From the NCBI GenBank assembly GCA_002315685.1, contig DCHX01000025.1:1-8775 (forward strand): a stretch of 8,775 nt of DNA, written 5' to 3'. Positions 1 through 4,725 of this stretch are shown piece by piece. The position numbers were made by a program, and so were the translations under genes. Below the pieces are notes generated by a model, which was not told the origin of the DNA, searched no databases, and saw only the letters and a program-made list of their open reading frames with translations. Source of the DNA: Ruminococcaceae bacterium UBA1741. GTDB lineage: Bacteria > Bacillota > Clostridia > Oscillospirales > Acutalibacteraceae. Each line of letters starts with the position of its first letter. Position 1 is the stretch's first letter.

Positions 1-79
1 GACCCAGAAAACCGTACTACATTTATTATTAAATTGTCAAATGATTAAAACATTTTAATTATTAAAGGAGTAAAACAGA

Positions 80-481
80 ATGAAAACAACTACAAAACAA
101 TTCAAAACCAAAGTACAAAACCATATTATCGACTGCCTCGGCTATCCGTGGGACGATGACAACGACAGAGAGAACGAAAACGCAACAATAAAAGAACGGT
201 TACAAAATGTTATTGAAAACTTTAATAATTATTATAACGACTATGAACGGAGGAGGATTCCGAACCGCCAAAACGCTTTTATTAATTTTCTGTTAGGGCT
301 TCCGGGATGCTTATCCGTTGAATATGTATATTATAATATCCGGCAAACGCTCCGAGAGTGGCACGAACAAACAGAAGAAGAGGCGGAAAAATATACAGAT
401 GACCAAGTCGCAGCCGCTTATTATTGGTTAATATATAGAGAGTTTTGCACCCTCTGCAAACAAAATAAAATTGATTTCTAA
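80..481 (+). CDS. Small acidic accessory protein, function unknown
   Basis: The gene encodes 133 residues from an ATG preceded by AAAGGAG at 64-70, with nine bases to the start. The protein is polar and rich in Asn, Glu and Tyr, with no signal peptide or membrane segment. An acidic stretch (WDDDNDRENEN, residues 24-34) is followed by helical-looking sequence. A central block around residues 62-92 (NRQNAFINFLLGLPG, then VYYNIRQTLREW) reminds me of small phage and ICE proteins with a GLP...YYDI...EW pattern, which have no assigned function; that likeness is from memory and not checked. It probably belongs to the mobile element, on the strand opposite the truncated 3D gene. No convincing promoter is visible in the 79 bases before it, so it may be transcribed from outside the window. 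Confidence 0.75.
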   Translation: MKTTTKQFKTKVQNHIIDCLGYPWDDDNDRENENATIKERLQNVIENFNNYYNDYERRRIPNRQNAFINFLLGLPGCLSVEYVYYNIRQTLREWHEQTEEEAEKYTDDQVAAAYYWLIYREFCTLCKQNKIDF

Positions 482-492
482 AAACAGAGTAA

Positions 493-511
493 CGCCGGAA
501 GCGTTCCGGCG
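493..511 (+). other. GC-rich hairpin after the 80-481 gene
   Basis: CGCCGGAA (493-500) and TTCCGGCG (504-511) form a perfect 8-bp stem with a GCG loop, twelve bases after the stop of the preceding gene. No T-run follows on either strand, so it is not a standard intrinsic terminator. It could still stabilise the 3' end of the message. The rest of the stretch to 613 shows no supported gene. Confidence 0.5.
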
Positions 512-613
512 GTAATGTTGCCCGGTAGACGGTTACAAGCCCGAAAACCAAAACAACAAAATTATATAAATTGCTCCCAAAGAAACATTGAGTTCTTTTG
601 ATTTTCTTCGACT

Positions 614-940
614 CTACGAGTATACTATTGGTTTACCGTTTTCATCAGTGGGTCTTACTGTTGCCCAATAACCACAACACTTTTCACAAGAGCAATAAGC
701 GGTGGCTTTGAACTCAATCCATTCGATAGGCGGTTCTTCCTTTTTTATAGGTTCAACAATCGATGTCTTTTCGACAAAAACGGTTGATGATGTGTCGGAA
801 ACATCTTCGGAGGAATCACTTTTGACCGTTAAACGACCGAGTAAGAAACCGGTAGTTAAAAGTATTAAAACAATGCCAAGAATGAATATGTAGGGTATCG
901 CTCGTTTTAGCCTCTTTTTAGGAGATTTTTTCGAAGCCAT
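614..940 (-). pseudogene. Membrane-anchored protein with a truncated 3D domain
   Basis: The ORF has 108 residues. A basic N-terminus (residues 1-13) precedes one hydrophobic segment (about 14-36), predicting a single membrane anchor with the rest outside the cell. A polar linker (40-75) leads into FKATAYCSCEKCCG (77-90), the start of a 3D (Asp-Asp-Asp) domain with Cys83, Cys85, Cys88 and Cys89. Intact 3D domains run for roughly 80-100 residues and contain the three aspartates and a GG(A/R)IKGNRID-type motif. Here the frame stops at a TAG right after PIVYS, and no further 3D sequence is recognisable in the next 110 bases. The 3D fold is that of lytic transglycosylase-like wall hydrolases, so this copy should be inactive. 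AAAAGGAG lies just upstream, within the end of the 945-1115 gene, showing that it was the third gene of the leftward operon. A natural short form cannot be fully excluded. Confidence 0.65.
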
Positions 941-944
941 TTAA

Positions 945-1115
945 TTACACTCCTTTTGGTAATGGTCTGCCGTAGGTAGATTCATACCATTCTCTAAATC
1001 GTTTTTCGTTATCTGGCTGTTTGTAAAAATCGTGAATGACCGTTGTAATCTTGTCCTTAATTGGTAGGGCGAGATTTTTTATTTGCCAAGAAGACAAATT
1101 ATTTTCAGGCATCAT
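945..1115 (-). CDS. 56-aa protein of the leftward early operon, unknown function
   Basis: The ORF starts with two consecutive ATG codons (1115-1113 and 1112-1110) preceded by GGAGGTGAAAA, a strong ribosome binding site, and ends with TAA at 947-945. The product (MMPENNLSSWQIKNLALPIK at the start, REWYESTYGRPLPKGV at the end) is basic and aromatic with no membrane segment; I do not recognise its family. Its first 11 bases overlap the end of the Cro-like gene, and its last codons contain the AAAAGGAG site of the 3D gene. The three genes are thus packed as one translationally linked operon. The tight spacing and good RBS argue that it is real despite its size. Confidence 0.7.
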   Translation of the reverse strand: MMPENNLSSWQIKNLALPIKDKITTVIHDFYKQPDNEKRFREWYESTYGRPLPKGV

Positions 1116-1311
1116 TTTTCACCTCCGATTCGCAGATAGTGAGAATTTCATCGCATAGAGCCAAAACTTTGGTTGCTTTGGGAGTAGTCAACACGCCAGA
1201 TAAAATGTTACTAAACTCCGAAGTAATGACACTGACTCCTCGTTTTTTCATTTCGATAATGAGCCAATTTTGAGTTTTACCCAATGCTTTCAATCTCTCT
1301 CGAATATTCAT
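1105..1311 (-). CDS. Small Cro-like HTH regulator
   Basis: I place the start at the ATG at 1311 because AGGAGGTGAGCAA stands directly before it; the open frame extends back to 1431, but that part lacks an RBS and lies in the promoter region. The product has 68 residues (starting MNIRERLKALGKTQNWLIIE) and fills one helix-turn-helix domain. Helix 1 spans about residues 3-9, the turn and recognition helices are around LIIEMKKRGVSVITSEFSNILSG (17-39), and the closing helix is TPKATKVLALCDEIL. Short regulators of this form are frequent as the first gene of the early operon in Firmicutes prophages and ICEs. It lies opposite the 1561-2028 repressor gene and is served by the leftward promoter at 1513-1485. 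The likely role is the Cro or excisionase-like partner in the switch; which of these is not determined. Confidence 0.8.
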   Translation of the reverse strand: MNIRERLKALGKTQNWLIIEMKKRGVSVITSEFSNILSGVLTTPKATKVLALCDEILTICESEVKNDA

Positions 1312-1356
1312 TTGCTCACCTCCTAATAAAAATTTGTAAATTCTCGAACAACGAAC

Positions 1357-1385
1357 TTGACAAAATTCGAATAGTGTGTTACAAT
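1357..1385 (+). promoter_or_regulatory. Rightward promoter for the repressor gene
   Basis: TTGACA (1357-1362), a 17-bp spacer and TACAAT (1380-1385) match the sigma-A consensus with one mismatch. Transcription would start near 1392 and run into the XRE gene, leaving a leader of about 170 nt. The palindrome ATTCGAAT (1365-1372) sits in the spacer, a natural operator position. A second possible rightward -10 (TATAAT, 1487-1492) closer to the gene lacks a good -35. Confidence 0.7.
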
Positions 1386-1484
1386 TACGATTACAATAGG
1401 CAATAAGAAACACACCCCTCATAAATTGCACTTTTTGAGGGTTTATTCGTTATAGTCATTTCGTGTTTTTCGTTTACGATTATG

Positions 1485-1513
1485 ATTATAATACGAATTT
1501 CTCGAATTGTCAA
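1485..1513 (-). promoter_or_regulatory. Leftward early promoter for the Cro-like operon
   Basis: On the minus strand TTGACA (1513-1508), a 17-bp spacer and TATAAT (1490-1485) form a perfect consensus sigma-A promoter. Transcription would begin near 1478 and read through the 1311, 1115 and 940 genes with a leader of about 167 nt. It points towards the rightward promoter at 1357-1385, so the two transcripts overlap by roughly 87 bases. TTCGA-type sites lie on both sides of its -35 box. Confidence 0.75.
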
Positions 1514-1560
1514 GCATAAATTTCGAATTTTTCGAAAAATTTTATTGTTTAGGAGAAATT

Positions 1561-2028
1561 ATGGATATTTGTCTTGAAAGAATCATCGGCTTATTGAATG
1601 AAAAAGGTCTTAAAAACACCGATTTAACCTCGTATTTGGGGATTTCGGCATCTGCAATCAGCGATTGGAAGTCCGGGAAAGTTCAGTCATACCAAAAATA
1701 TATAGCGGAAATATCCGAGTTCTTCGGTGTATCGGCTGATTATATTCTCGGTAGAACACCTATGCACAACGGAGTAGAATGGGACGATTTGATTAGACAA
1801 TATCAATTATGCGAACCGGATAAACAACAACTTGTTGACCGTCTGCTTGGGATAACACACAGTGTCGATAACGGAAAAGTTGTTTCGGTTCGGTTAAAAG
1901 AGGAGGAAGATATGACCTCGATTATTCAACTACTTGAAATTTTTGATGCGTTAGACCTTGTTGGAAAGTCAAGAGTCATAGCAGCCGCAGCAGATGTATT
2001 AGATAAAAAGAAAACGACCTCAAAATAA
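1561..2028 (+). CDS. XRE/cI-like repressor
   Basis: The product has 155 residues from an ATG preceded by AGGAG at 1551-1555. An upstream TTG at 1507 keeps the frame open but overlaps the leftward -35 box and has no RBS, so I reject it. Residues 5-64 form a classic XRE helix-turn-helix: the HTH core is around NTDLTSYLGISASAISDWKS (19-38), followed by the conserved FFGVSADYILGR ending (54-65). The C-terminal 90 residues are acidic and helical (EEEDMTSIIQLLEIFDALD). They carry no S24 peptidase motif, so release by RecA-stimulated self-cleavage is not expected. It is the likely master repressor of the element, acting on the TCGAA sites between itself and the Cro-like gene and perhaps on the recombinase promoter. 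Its last codons form one arm of a hairpin (2014-2034). Confidence 0.85.
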   Translation: MDICLERIIGLLNEKGLKNTDLTSYLGISASAISDWKSGKVQSYQKYIAEISEFFGVSADYILGRTPMHNGVEWDDLIRQYQLCEPDKQQLVDRLLGITHSVDNGKVVSVRLKEEEDMTSIIQLLEIFDALDLVGKSRVIAAAADVLDKKKTTSK

Positions 2029-2034
2029 GGTCGT
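2014..2034. terminator. Hairpin at the end of the repressor gene
   Basis: ACGACCT (2014-2020) and AGGTCGT (2028-2034) pair around a 7-nt loop that contains the TAA stop of the repressor gene. On the minus strand the stem is followed by TTTTCTTTTT, so it is a good intrinsic terminator for leftward transcription. On the plus strand there is no T-run, so rightward termination would be weak. It may shield the repressor gene from antisense transcription starting in the 2040-2334 region. Confidence 0.5.
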
Positions 2035-2035
2035 C

Positions 2036-2322
2036 TGTTACAGAAACCAAAAACTTTTGTTGATTTCTTTATATATTTATTTTTATATGTATATTTATTA
2101 TTTTTCAATTATTAAAAGAAATTAGAAAAAGAAAATGGTTCGTGTAACAAAAGTGTCGCAAGACCGCATAAATAAAGGGTTTTTAGTGTTACATTTTCTG
2201 TCCATTTTGTTACATAAACTCGAAAATGTTACAGTTATTTTCAAATTACAATGAAAATAGTTAAGTAAGAAAATGTAACAAAATAGAGTTTATGGACAGA
2301 AAGTGTAACAGAAAATGTAACA
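2036..2322. repeat. Eight TGTTACA/TGTAACA heptamers upstream of the recombinase
   Basis: This fills most of the 306-bp gap between the repressor and recombinase genes. TGTTACA occurs at 2036-2042, 2187-2193, 2208-2214 and 2227-2233. Its reverse complement TGTAACA occurs at 2143-2149, 2274-2280, 2304-2310 and 2316-2322. The central copies belong to a larger imperfect inverted repeat: TGTTACATTTTCTGTCC (2187-2203) matches the complement of 2294-2310 at 16 of 17 positions, and CATAAACTC (2213-2221) pairs with GAGTTTATG (2286-2294). The last site ends four bases before the recombinase GAGGG ribosome binding site (2326-2330). This could be an operator array or a recombinase/accessory-protein binding region. 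No strong promoter stands out; TACAAT at 2247-2252 is a possible -10. Confidence 0.65.
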
Positions 2323-2334
2323 AAAGAGGGCTAT

Positions 2335-3876
2335 ATGAACGGTGTAATATATGCTCGTTATTCGAGCCACAATCAAAGAGAAGAATCTATTGAGGGACAA
2401 GTCCGTAAATGCCGAGAGTTTGCAGAATCACAGAACATAACAATAATTGGTGAGTATGTAGATAGAGCGTTGTCCGGCAAAACCGATAAACGAGATAGTT
2501 TTCAACGACTTATTAAAGATAGTAACAAAGGTCATTTTCAATGTGTAATAATGTATACTCTTGACCGATTTGCTCGTAACCGATATGATTCCGCTCATTA
2601 TAAATCCATATTAAAAAAGAACGGTGTTAGACTTTTTTATACCGAACAATCCATTACTGATGAACCGGAGGGAATTATACTCGAATCCGTTTTGGAGGGA
2701 ATGGCTGAATACTATTCCGAAAATCTCGCCAGAGGAATAAGGCGAGGTATGAAAGAAAACGCCTACAAGTGTATGATAAACGGTGGGTATATGCCTTTGG
2801 GGTATAGAAAAACACCCGATAAAAAATATGAAATAGACCCAACCACCGCTCCAATAGTTCGTGAGATATTTGACTTATATGTCAATGGCAAAACCCAACG
2901 GCAAATAGTGGACATCTTAAATGAAAAAGGTTATCGAACAGTAAAAGGTATGCCTTTTCGTTTGGGTAGTATATCCGGGATATTAGTGAATAAAAAATAT
3001 ACCGGACTATATTCCTTTGGCGATATTGAAATAAAAGACGGTATTCCGTCCATTATAGATGAGGAAACATTTAATAAGGTGCAAGATATGCTTAAAAAGA
3101 ATAAACGAGCATCGGGACGAATGAAAGCACCTATGCAATATATGTTGACCGGAAAACTCTATTGTGGAATATGCGGAAGCACAATGGTCGGTGAATCAGG
3201 AACAAGCCGAACCGGTACGATATATAATTACTATAAATGCTCCGACCGTAAGAAAAAAGGAAACTGTAAAAAAGAAGCCGAAAAGAAAGATTTTATAGAA
3301 CAGTTAATAGTTGATACTACCATATCCGAGATAATGAAGCCCGGAGTGATTAAAGAAATCGCTTATAATGTCGCAGAATTGGCTAATAGAGAGTTTAACG
3401 ATAAGAGCCGACTAATTTCATTACAAGAGCAATTAAAGGGCGTACAGACCGCCATACGCAATCTCTTACGGCTTGTAGAACAAGGAATAGATACCGATGA
3501 TGTCGGAGATAGGTTACTCGACCTAAATGCCCAGAAAACTGACTTACAAAAGCAAATAGCCAAAGAGGAAAACAAAAAGCCGTTGATAAGTAAGGAACGA
3601 ATAGAATTTTGGCTAACCGACTTACTTACCAATGGCAGTAGAGAAGACCCGGATTATCAACAAAGAATTATAGATACTTTGGTGAATAAGGTTTATGTAT
3701 TCGATACTGACGGTGGAGGGCGTAAATTTGTAATAATATTTAATACGAGCAACAACACCCGAACCGAAATAAATCTCGATAAAGCAAAAGAAATCATTGG
3801 TTCGAATTTTAAGGGTTCTGCTCGACCAACAAAAAAGTCTCTTTTGTCGTTTGACAAAAGGGACTTTTTTGAATGA
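2335..3876 (+). CDS. Large serine recombinase (site-specific integrase)
   Basis: The product has 513 residues and the start follows GAGGG at 2326-2330. The N-terminal resolvase domain (about 1-145) begins VIYARYSSHNQREESIEGQ; Ser10 in the Y-x-R-x-S motif is the expected nucleophile, with Arg8 and the LDRFARNR motif (76-83) completing the active site. A Recombinase domain follows (about 150-255), then a zinc ribbon with Cys277, Cys280, Cys302 and Cys311, and a leucine-rich coiled coil (about 358-412) of the kind that controls integration versus excision in this family. All parts needed for activity are present. It should catalyse integration and excision of the element by 2-bp staggered cuts at att sites. 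The last 14 codons (KKSLLSFDKRDFFE) are encoded by the terminator hairpin itself, so the functional protein core probably ends near residue 497. Confidence 0.93.
   Translation: MNGVIYARYSSHNQREESIEGQVRKCREFAESQNITIIGEYVDRALSGKTDKRDSFQRLIKDSNKGHFQCVIMYTLDRFARNRYDSAHYKSILKKNGVRLFYTEQSITDEPEGIILESVLEGMAEYYSENLARGIRRGMKENAYKCMINGGYMPLGYRKTPDKKYEIDPTTAPIVREIFDLYVNGKTQRQIVDILNEKGYRTVKGMPFRLGSISGILVNKKYTGLYSFGDIEIKDGIPSIIDEETFNKVQDMLKKNKRASGRMKAPMQYMLTGKLYCGICGSTMVGESGTSRTGTIYNYYKCSDRKKKGNCKKEAEKKDFIEQLIVDTTISEIMKPGVIKEIAYNVAELANREFNDKSRLISLQEQLKGVQTAIRNLLRLVEQGIDTDDVGDRLLDLNAQKTDLQKQIAKEENKKPLISKERIEFWLTDLLTNGSREDPDYQQRIIDTLVNKVYVFDTDGGGRKFVIIFNTSNNTRTEINLDKAKEIIGSNFKGSARPTKKSLLSFDKRDFFE
3831..3870 (+). 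terminator. Recombinase terminator inside the coding frame
   Basis: AAAAAAGTCTCTTTTGTC (3831-3848) pairs with 3853-3870 over 18 bp, with one T-G wobble at 3840/3861 and a GTTT loop. The 3' arm ends in six T. The stop codon (3874-3876) comes after the stem, so the whole hairpin is translated. The wobble is a G-U pair only in the plus-strand RNA. Confidence 0.8.
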
Positions 3877-4071
3877 TGTTTGCCCTCTCGGGCAAATGAT
3901 GTTGCCTTCGGCAATGATGACGCTTCGCTGATGATGTGCCCTGCTGGGCATAAGAGCAAACATCACATCATTGCGGCACGAAGTGTCGTAACATCATTTC
4001 GGAGTATTGCTGCGAAACATCATTAGCCGACAAAGTCGGCGACATCATTGATTTTTGTCGTAATAAATGAT
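3874..4071. repeat. Array of small hairpins spaced by TGATG then CATCA
   Basis: The left half carries TGATG at 3874, 3897, 3915, 3929 and 3932. The right half carries the complement CATCA at 3961, 3966, 3992, 4018 and 4043. Between them stand short hairpins with unlike sequences: 3879-3896 (7 bp), 3902-3914 (5 bp), 3937-3950 (5 bp), 3971-3991 (9 bp with two G-U), 3997-4017 (5 bp, a mismatch, then 3 bp) and 4026-4040 (6 bp). TGATGTTTGC (3874-3883) can also pair with GCAAACATCA (3956-3965), and ATCATT (4044-4049) with AATGAT (4066-4071). The two halves are head-to-head copies of one type of array. No ORF explains it. I do not know a named element of this form, although similar runs may be common in clostridial intergenic DNA. 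Confidence 0.75.
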
Positions 4072-4103
4072 AATATTCCTTTGTAGGAAGGTGGTATCTG
4101 CTT

Positions 4104-4248
4104 ATGAAAGAAAGTAAACTTGCCGATTTCGTGTTATGCTGATTGCCTCCTGTAAAACCGTGAAAAGTAAAAAACAGAACTAATTAACGCTGTCGGCTTA
4201 ATTGGAAATATGTTAGAATCAATATACAAATCAGAATTTGTTTTGTAG
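4104..4248 (+). pseudogene. Possible small ORF broken by two frameshifts
   Basis: A strong ribosome binding site (GGAAGGTGG, 4086-4094) precedes ATG at 4104. The first frame reads MKESKLADFV, then LC and a stop. A second frame reads MLIASCKTV from 4136. A third reads KTELINAVGLIGNMLESIYK from 4171 and ends SEFVL at a TAG (4246-4248). Joined, these would give one coherent protein of about 45-50 residues ending in an amphipathic helix. That suggests a decayed small gene, perhaps an accessory ORF of the neighbouring element. The TAG falls inside the first bases of the GTAGGG repeat, so the original 3' end may have been replaced by that insertion. The reconstruction is inference from frame coherence only. 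Confidence 0.35.
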
Positions 4249-4327
4249 GGGCTGATGCCCTTCATCAGCCCATAAGTTTTATATTATCCTTTCGGGTATT
4301 CGGTACGATGTGGGCATCGTACCCTAC
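4245..4327. repeat. GTAGGG/CCCTAC-bounded two-hairpin repeat
   Basis: Inverted termini GTAGGG (4245-4250) and CCCTAC (4322-4327) enclose two 9-bp hairpins: GGGCTGATG/CATCAGCCC (4249-4271, loop CCCTT) and GGTACGATG/CATCGTACC (4302-4323, loop TGGG). The 83-bp unit has no ORF. It looks like a small intergenic mobile repeat (REP- or MITE-like). I have the impression that GTAGGG-ended units recur in gut clostridial genomes, which is unverified. No target-site duplication is obvious. Confidence 0.6.
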
Positions 4328-4363
4328 GAATTTTAACCATAGTGTCATTTGGAACACTCCGCT

Positions 4364-4471
4364 AAATCCCGATTTGACGAAATCTTTTCGGTCGGGGATT
4401 TGAGCTTATCATCAGAACAAACTTAAAGCATATTGTCCGTGGCGACACGCCACCAAATCCCGGTTTGTCGA
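4364..4471. repeat. 17-bp direct repeats with flanking hairpins
   Basis: AAATCCCGATTTGACGA (4364-4380) recurs as AAATCCCGGTTTGTCGA (4455-4471), 15 of 17 positions identical and 91 bp apart. The first copy is also one arm of an inverted repeat, AAATCCC (4364-4370) with GGGATTT (4395-4401). A GTGGCG/CGCCAC hairpin (4439-4453, loop ACA) ends just before the second copy. No ORF covers the stretch. It could be remnants of repeats or attachment-like sites at the edge of the mobile element. Confidence 0.5.
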
Positions 4472-4479
4472 GCAGTTCA

Positions 4480-4524
4480 AAAACGCCTTATGTGATTTCT
4501 TACCTTTGAAATACGGCGTTTTTT
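4480..4524 (+). terminator. Intrinsic terminator upstream of the nag operon
   Basis: AAAACGCC (4480-4487) pairs with GGCGTTTT (4515-4522) and the T-run continues to 4524. Inside, ATTTC (4495-4499) and GAAAT (4508-4512) can form a second stem. It would stop readthrough from the mobile-element side before the nag promoter. The A-rich 5' side also makes it plausible in the reverse direction. Confidence 0.7.
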
Positions 4525-4619
4525 CGCTCTTTTACTGTTTGCTAATCTTGACAAGCTTCGGTAAGGTGTCGGCTTCGCCTAAAAAACATTAAAAATTTAT
4601 AAAAACATTTGAAATAGTG

Positions 4620-4648
4620 TTGAAATAATGAATGTGATTTGTTATACT
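4620..4648 (+). promoter_or_regulatory. Promoter of the nag operon
   Basis: TTGAAA (4620-4625), a 17-bp spacer and TATACT (4643-4648) form a good sigma-A promoter; A/T-rich sequence lies upstream (4580-4615). Transcription would begin near 4655, leaving a leader of about 70 nt before nagB. I see no clear NagR/GntR-type operator. Confidence 0.7.
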
Positions 4649-4659
4649 TGAATGTGTAA

Positions 4660-4699
4660 GCAACCCACAAGTGCGAAAAAACTGATAACCGTTGGTTGC
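4660..4699 (+). promoter_or_regulatory. Stem-loop in the nagB leader
   Basis: GCAACC (4660-4665) pairs with GGTTGC (4694-4699) around a 28-nt loop, starting about five bases into the predicted transcript. The stem ends about 12 bases before the nagB ribosome binding site (GAGGGTGA, 4711-4718). It may stabilise the message or control it; I recognise no known riboswitch class. Confidence 0.4.
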
Positions 4700-4725
4700 G
4701 GAGTGTTAATGAGGGTGATGTAACA

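Larger units (their letters stand above)
1344..1536. promoter_or_regulatory. Putative operator set (TCGAA sites)
   Basis: TCGAA occurs at 1344-1348, 1367-1371, 1502-1506, 1523-1527 and 1532-1536. The first two bracket the rightward -35 box, with starts 23 bp apart. The third and fourth bracket the leftward -35 box, 21 bp apart. Three copies lie in larger TTCGAA palindromes. This spacing of about two helical turns around each -35 is what repressor dimers of the XRE/cI type would need. Binding by the neighbouring regulators is inferred. Confidence 0.5.
1..3876. mobile_element. End of an integrated mobile element (ICE/prophage type)
   Basis: Seen: a large serine recombinase lies next to a repressor gene, with a divergently placed Cro-like gene, small accessory ORFs and a 3D-domain protein. 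This is the usual layout at the integrase end of clostridial ICEs and prophages. The right-hand neighbour is a metabolic operon of chromosomal type, so the element-chromosome junction should lie after the recombinase, somewhere between about 3800 and 4600. I could not identify an attachment core because the opposite end is not in the window. The truncated 3D gene at 614 and the absence of replication or conjugation genes hint that this may be a deleted remnant, but the element may also simply continue to the left. Both boundaries are inferred. Confidence 0.55.

Noticed and set aside
282..551. 89-aa minus-strand ORF
   Set aside because: Antisense shadow of the 80-481 gene with no RBS and an improbable composition.
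514..600. 28-codon plus-strand ORF (MLPGRRLQARKPKQQNYINC...)
   Set aside because: No ribosome binding site at a proper distance, no recognised family, and short enough to arise by chance.
1312..1431. Extended N-terminus of the Cro-like protein
   Set aside because: The extra 40 residues overlap the promoter and operator region and have no RBS; AGGAGGTGAGCAA directly precedes the ATG at 1311.
1487..1492. Second rightward -10 box (TATAAT) as the main repressor promoter
   Set aside because: No acceptable -35 at 16-18 bp and it overlaps the leftward -10; kept only as an alternative to the 1357-1385 promoter.
1507..1560. Upstream TTG start that would lengthen the XRE protein by 18 residues
   Set aside because: It begins inside the leftward -35 box, has no ribosome binding site, and the added residues do not belong to an HTH domain; the ATG at 1561 has AGGAG in front.
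3800..3829. tRNA-like 3' end (GGTTCGAAT and CTCGACCA) as a tRNA gene or att core
   Set aside because: The T-arm does not pair, the distance to CCA is too long, and no cloverleaf exists upstream within the recombinase coding sequence. It could still be near an att core, but I see no second copy.
3622..3966. Minus-strand ORFs of 88-114 residues over the recombinase end and hairpin array
   Set aside because: They are translations of palindromic DNA (the terminator peptide appears on both strands), have no RBS, and run antisense to a well-supported gene.
3874..4071. CRISPR array
   Set aside because: The repeated unit is only 5-6 bases, it switches to its complement half-way, the intervening pieces are self-complementary, and no cas genes are near.
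4548..4553. TTGACA as a -35 box for the nag operon
   Set aside because: No -10-like hexamer 16-19 bp downstream; the TTGAAA/TATACT pair at 4620-4648 is much better.
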